DNA from: Apostichopus japonicus
Taxonomy: Eukaryota > Echinodermata > Holothuroidea > Aspidochirotida > Stichopodidae
Assembly (NCBI RefSeq): GCF_037975245.1
Contig: NC_092571.1
Location: forward strand, 20,298,917 to 20,362,916
DNA length: 64,000 nt
Reading direction: 5' to 3'
In this document: in pieces, positions 61,200 through 64,000 of the stretch
Position numbering within the stretch: the first letter of the stretch is position 1
How the letters are laid out: each line of letters opens with the position of its first letter
Made by a program: the position numbers and the translations under genes
The notes under the pieces: model-generated
What the model was told of the DNA's origin: nothing
Seen by the model: the letters and a program-made list of their open reading frames with translations, nothing else
Databases searched by the model: none

Positions 61200-62120
61200 C
61201 TGGAACCTATGTCATTATTTTTGCTTTCTTTTCACATTTTCAAAGTAAAATATTGAGAGTTTTGGCTCTGAAACCAATGCTTTCATTAGGTCATGATATA
61301 CGAGGTGCAGTATTGTTTACTTAGCATTTGAAAAACGAATACAGAAAAAAAGCAACATTGTTATAAATAAAAAAAACCATCACAATTGAAACACATGTAC
61401 CTCGATGACGTCATATTTGGACTTGACCAAGTCTTCGAGCCTTGTGTGTGAAGAGATATTAAAGTCTGTGATGTATCTCTTATATGAAGTAAGATTATTT
61501 CTTAGCTATTGTGGAGGAAGATGCTCATGGCAGTTACCTTTAATAAACCAGTAATAATTATTGGCTTTGCCTTGGTTTTGTGTCTCCTTTAACGTCAGTT
61601 GGACATCTTAAAGCTATCAATATTGGCTTGAAATAGCCACAGTCTAATGTTGATATTAACCAGCGCTAAAGGAGAAAGCTGAGGAAAATATAAATATAAA
61701 TTAAACTAAAAATAATAAAAAGTTGGGCATAAACAATTGGGCATAGAATTTTGAAAATTTTGCAAAATTGTCAAATTGTAAACTTGAATACATTACATTA
61801 AAAAATGATTTTATGCAGACTGTTCGTTTTGATATGACATAATCCAAGAAAAATTACAGAGCTAAAAGTGTTTCTGTAGCTATTCCGGTATTCAAACTAT
61901 TTAGCTTTAAAAATATGCTCAAATATCAGGAATATTTCCATTAAGTGTAAGTTTTTGATGATGACGTCGGCCCCTCAACAGTACAGGAATATGTTACTAT
62001 TAATTCATAGTTTTACAAAGAACCAGAATGCAAATTGCATTGAGGTTTCGATGACTTCAATACACTAGACTTCTGCTTGTTAGTATAACCAGAACTAGCT
62101 GTTACAATAACACTATGGCA
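61200..62120. other. Anonymous AT-rich sequence
   Basis: Nothing recognised beyond TGACGTCA at 61406. Confidence 0.5.
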
Positions 62121-62345
62121 TGCTAACACAGGTCAGTCTACTGTACGTGGTTATACACACCTCCATCAAAAGCAATAGGGTTCTTGTACTCAATGTTATG
62201 AATCCACACACCAAGTATTACAAAACCAAACCAAATCTCTCTAATAACTTCGCACATTGGGGTTGCAGAGGAGTCCACTTATGGACAAGTTAGACTGGAA
62301 TATGCCCACGAAACTTCAAAGAATCAACTTGAAAGAAGCTAATAC

Positions 62346-62379
62346 AGGTCACTGGAGGTCAACCTGAGGTCAAAGGTCA
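62346..62379 (+). promoter_or_regulatory. Four AGGTCA half-sites: DR4-DR5-DR1
   Basis: AGGTCA occurs at 62346, 62356, 62367 and 62374, with spacers of 4, 5 and 1 nt. These are canonical direct-repeat spacings for nuclear receptor dimers. Binding is inferred from motif only. Confidence 0.6.
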
Positions 62380-63610
62380 CCCAAATGCAGTTCGACTATT
62401 GTATTACAATAGCGTAACTCTCAACCCTGTCAGTGGTAGTTTCACAAGTTATCGGGAAAAAACACATTTTGACCCATAAATGACCTTTGGTGACCTTGGA
62501 TCACATCACAGTTATTTTGGAAAATGTGTCCCTACTTCATCACAACTTGTCCTAATATACCAGCCATGTCAGACTTTGTGACTAGAAGTTGTTGCAAAAA
62601 TTAGCATAAGTTGGGAGTTTTTGGCACTTAATCAACCTTGAATGACCTAATGGTTTTTATCAAAAATGTTCCTCTTGATGATGTGCACTCTGTCCTAAAA
62701 TCCCAACCTTGATGGACAATTGGTTCTCACGTTATTGCAAAAATACTATTTTTTGACCCCTAATTGACCTTTGTTGACCTTAGATCATATTATCGTTATG
62801 TTTAGAAACGATCCTTTACCCCATTCACAACTAGTCCCAAAATATAAACCATGTCGGACCCTGTCAGTGGTAGTTTCACAAGCTATTGAGGGGAAAAAAC
62901 ACATTTTGACCCATAAATGACCTTTGGTGACCTTGGATCACATGACGGTTATTTTTGAAAATGTGTCCCTACTCCATTCACAACTTGTCCTAATATACCA
63001 GCCATGTCAGACTACGTGACTAGAAGTTGTTGCAAAAATTAGCATAAGCTGGCAGTTTTTTGCACATAATCAACCTTGAATGACCTTGGATGACATAATA
63101 GTTTTTATCAAAAATGTTCCTCTTGATAAGGTGCACTCTGTCCTAAAATTTGTTTGGCCTACAATGTACACACATAATGTTATTGCTAGAAATGTATCAA
63201 AACCAACCTTTGGCCCCTCATAACTTGAGAACTGGGTGTCCAATTGAAGCGGGAGTTGGTTTCCTATATTCAGCACAAAAAGCTCTATCATATGTCAACA
63301 AATTTTTAAACTTATCTCTGTTCTGTTTTGTTTTGCCCTGTATCTCCTAAAATGAGCATATTTTTTAAGATTTGACCTTAGACCTTTTGACCTCGCGGTC
63401 AGATGTAGTTTGACACGCTGATTCCAAAAAGCAACATGACAAGTCTGTGCGACCATCCTAACTGTACTTATTAAAAAATAAAAACATTGACCTCTGATAA
63501 CTTCGCACACGAAGGTCGCACAGGGGTCAACTATGGACCATTTTGATCGGAAGGTACCTTTGAGATCCGATTATGGCCACGAAAATTCAAATAACCCAAA
63601 AAACTGATAA

Positions 63611-63644
63611 AGGTCACCGGAGGTCAACCTGAGGTCAAAGGTCA
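63611..63644 (+). promoter_or_regulatory. Four AGGTCA half-sites, second copy
   Basis: AGGTCA occurs at 63611, 63621, 63632 and 63639, again with spacers of 4, 5 and 1 nt. The cluster is perfectly preserved relative to 62346-62379, although surrounding repeat sequence has diverged. Confidence 0.6.
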
Positions 63645-64000
63645 CCTAGATGCGGGTCGACTCCCTGATTACAATAGCGTAACTCCCAACCTTCACGGAC
63701 ATTTGGTTCTCAAGTTATTGCAAAAATACTAGTTTTTGACCCCTGATTGACCTTCGTTGACCTTGGATCACATGACCGTTATGTTTTGAAATGATCCCTT
63801 ACCCCATTCACAACTGGTCCCAAAATATCAACCAAGTCGGATCATGTCAATGGGAGTTATTGCTTGTTTTAATATTTTGGTTTTTGGCCTCTAACTGACC
63901 TTTGGTGACCTTCACAGGCAACACAAAAAATAGGGCACATCTACTCAATGTGGTACTCATATACACCAAATATTAGATTGGTCCAAGCTTCCCTACTTGA

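Larger units (their letters stand above)
62200..64000 (+). repeat. Complex long repeat with clustered AGGTCA/TGACCT half-sites
   Basis: Several blocks occur twice. 62435-62700 matches 62855-63148 (landmarks CAGTGGTAGTTTCACAAG, TGACCCATAAATGACC, CAGCCATGTCAGACT). 62221-62430 matches 63480-63690 (landmarks CTTCGCACA, GGTCAACCTGAGGTCAAAGG, TTACAATAGCGTAACTC). 62700-62850 matches 63690-63830 (GGTTCTCA, CCCCATTCACAACT). The order suggests nested or higher-order duplications. It continues beyond the window. No coding potential was seen. Confidence 0.85.

Overview
This is a eukaryotic, intron- and repeat-dominated stretch of genome. It is AT-rich by eye, with long (AT)n microsatellites, very many poly(G)/poly(C) runs, tRNA-derived SINE-like sequences, satellites and a dense population of short hAT-type DNA transposons. 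Nothing looks bacterial or viral. The repeat style suggests a marine invertebrate. I lean towards a deuterostome such as an echinoderm or hemichordate, but that is a weak guess. No intact, recognisable protein-coding gene lies in the window, and most open frames are translations of repeats.

Layout. 0-8 kb: CpG-rich repeat units, a dispersed repeat family in both orientations, and a satellite with a unit of about 280 bp (3.4-6.2 kb) that is split by a 998-bp hAT element with a perfect 8-bp target duplication. A ~105-bp minisatellite ends in a palindrome. 8-12.4 kb: a tRNA-like SINE head, then a decayed spliced gene (10954-12352) encoding a coiled coil and an acidic SSEES-type tail. 12-26 kb: hAT elements at 14.9, 18.1, 22.1, 23.6 and 25.5 kb. 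A decayed minus-strand gene (22862-21770) has a SAM-like piece, a degenerate C2H2-like finger and an in-frame 33-bp repeat, and one hAT element sits inside its exon. 26.4-31.3 kb: a 4.9-kb terminal-inverted-repeat element flanked by TA, holding a promoter-like patch and several gene-like exons that I cannot name. 32-35 kb: a dispersed U2-related element and nested MITEs. 35-54 kb: mostly anonymous sequence with microsatellites, a hAT element at 43.2 kb and a poly(G)-ended repeat cluster at 47.8-48.6 kb. 54-56.3 kb: a ~296-bp tandem repeat rich in nuclear-receptor half-sites, then a head-to-tail array of three ~200-bp units, each starting with the first 46 nt of U2 snRNA. 58.5-59.4 kb: a promoter-like region (X-box, inverted CCAAT) ahead of a 74-codon lysine-rich frame. 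59.7-61.2 kb: two more hAT elements. 62.2-64 kb: a complex repeat carrying conserved clusters of AGGTCA half-sites.

The best candidates for something undescribed are: the tandem U2-headed structured element (55703-56314, dispersed relative at 32030); the gene-bearing 4.9-kb TIR element; the two decayed multi-exon genes; and the repeat families that spread nuclear-receptor-like DR4/DR5/DR1 sites and CACGTG palindromes. All calls were made by eye. Coding calls rest on reading frame, residue composition and splice signals, not on database searches.
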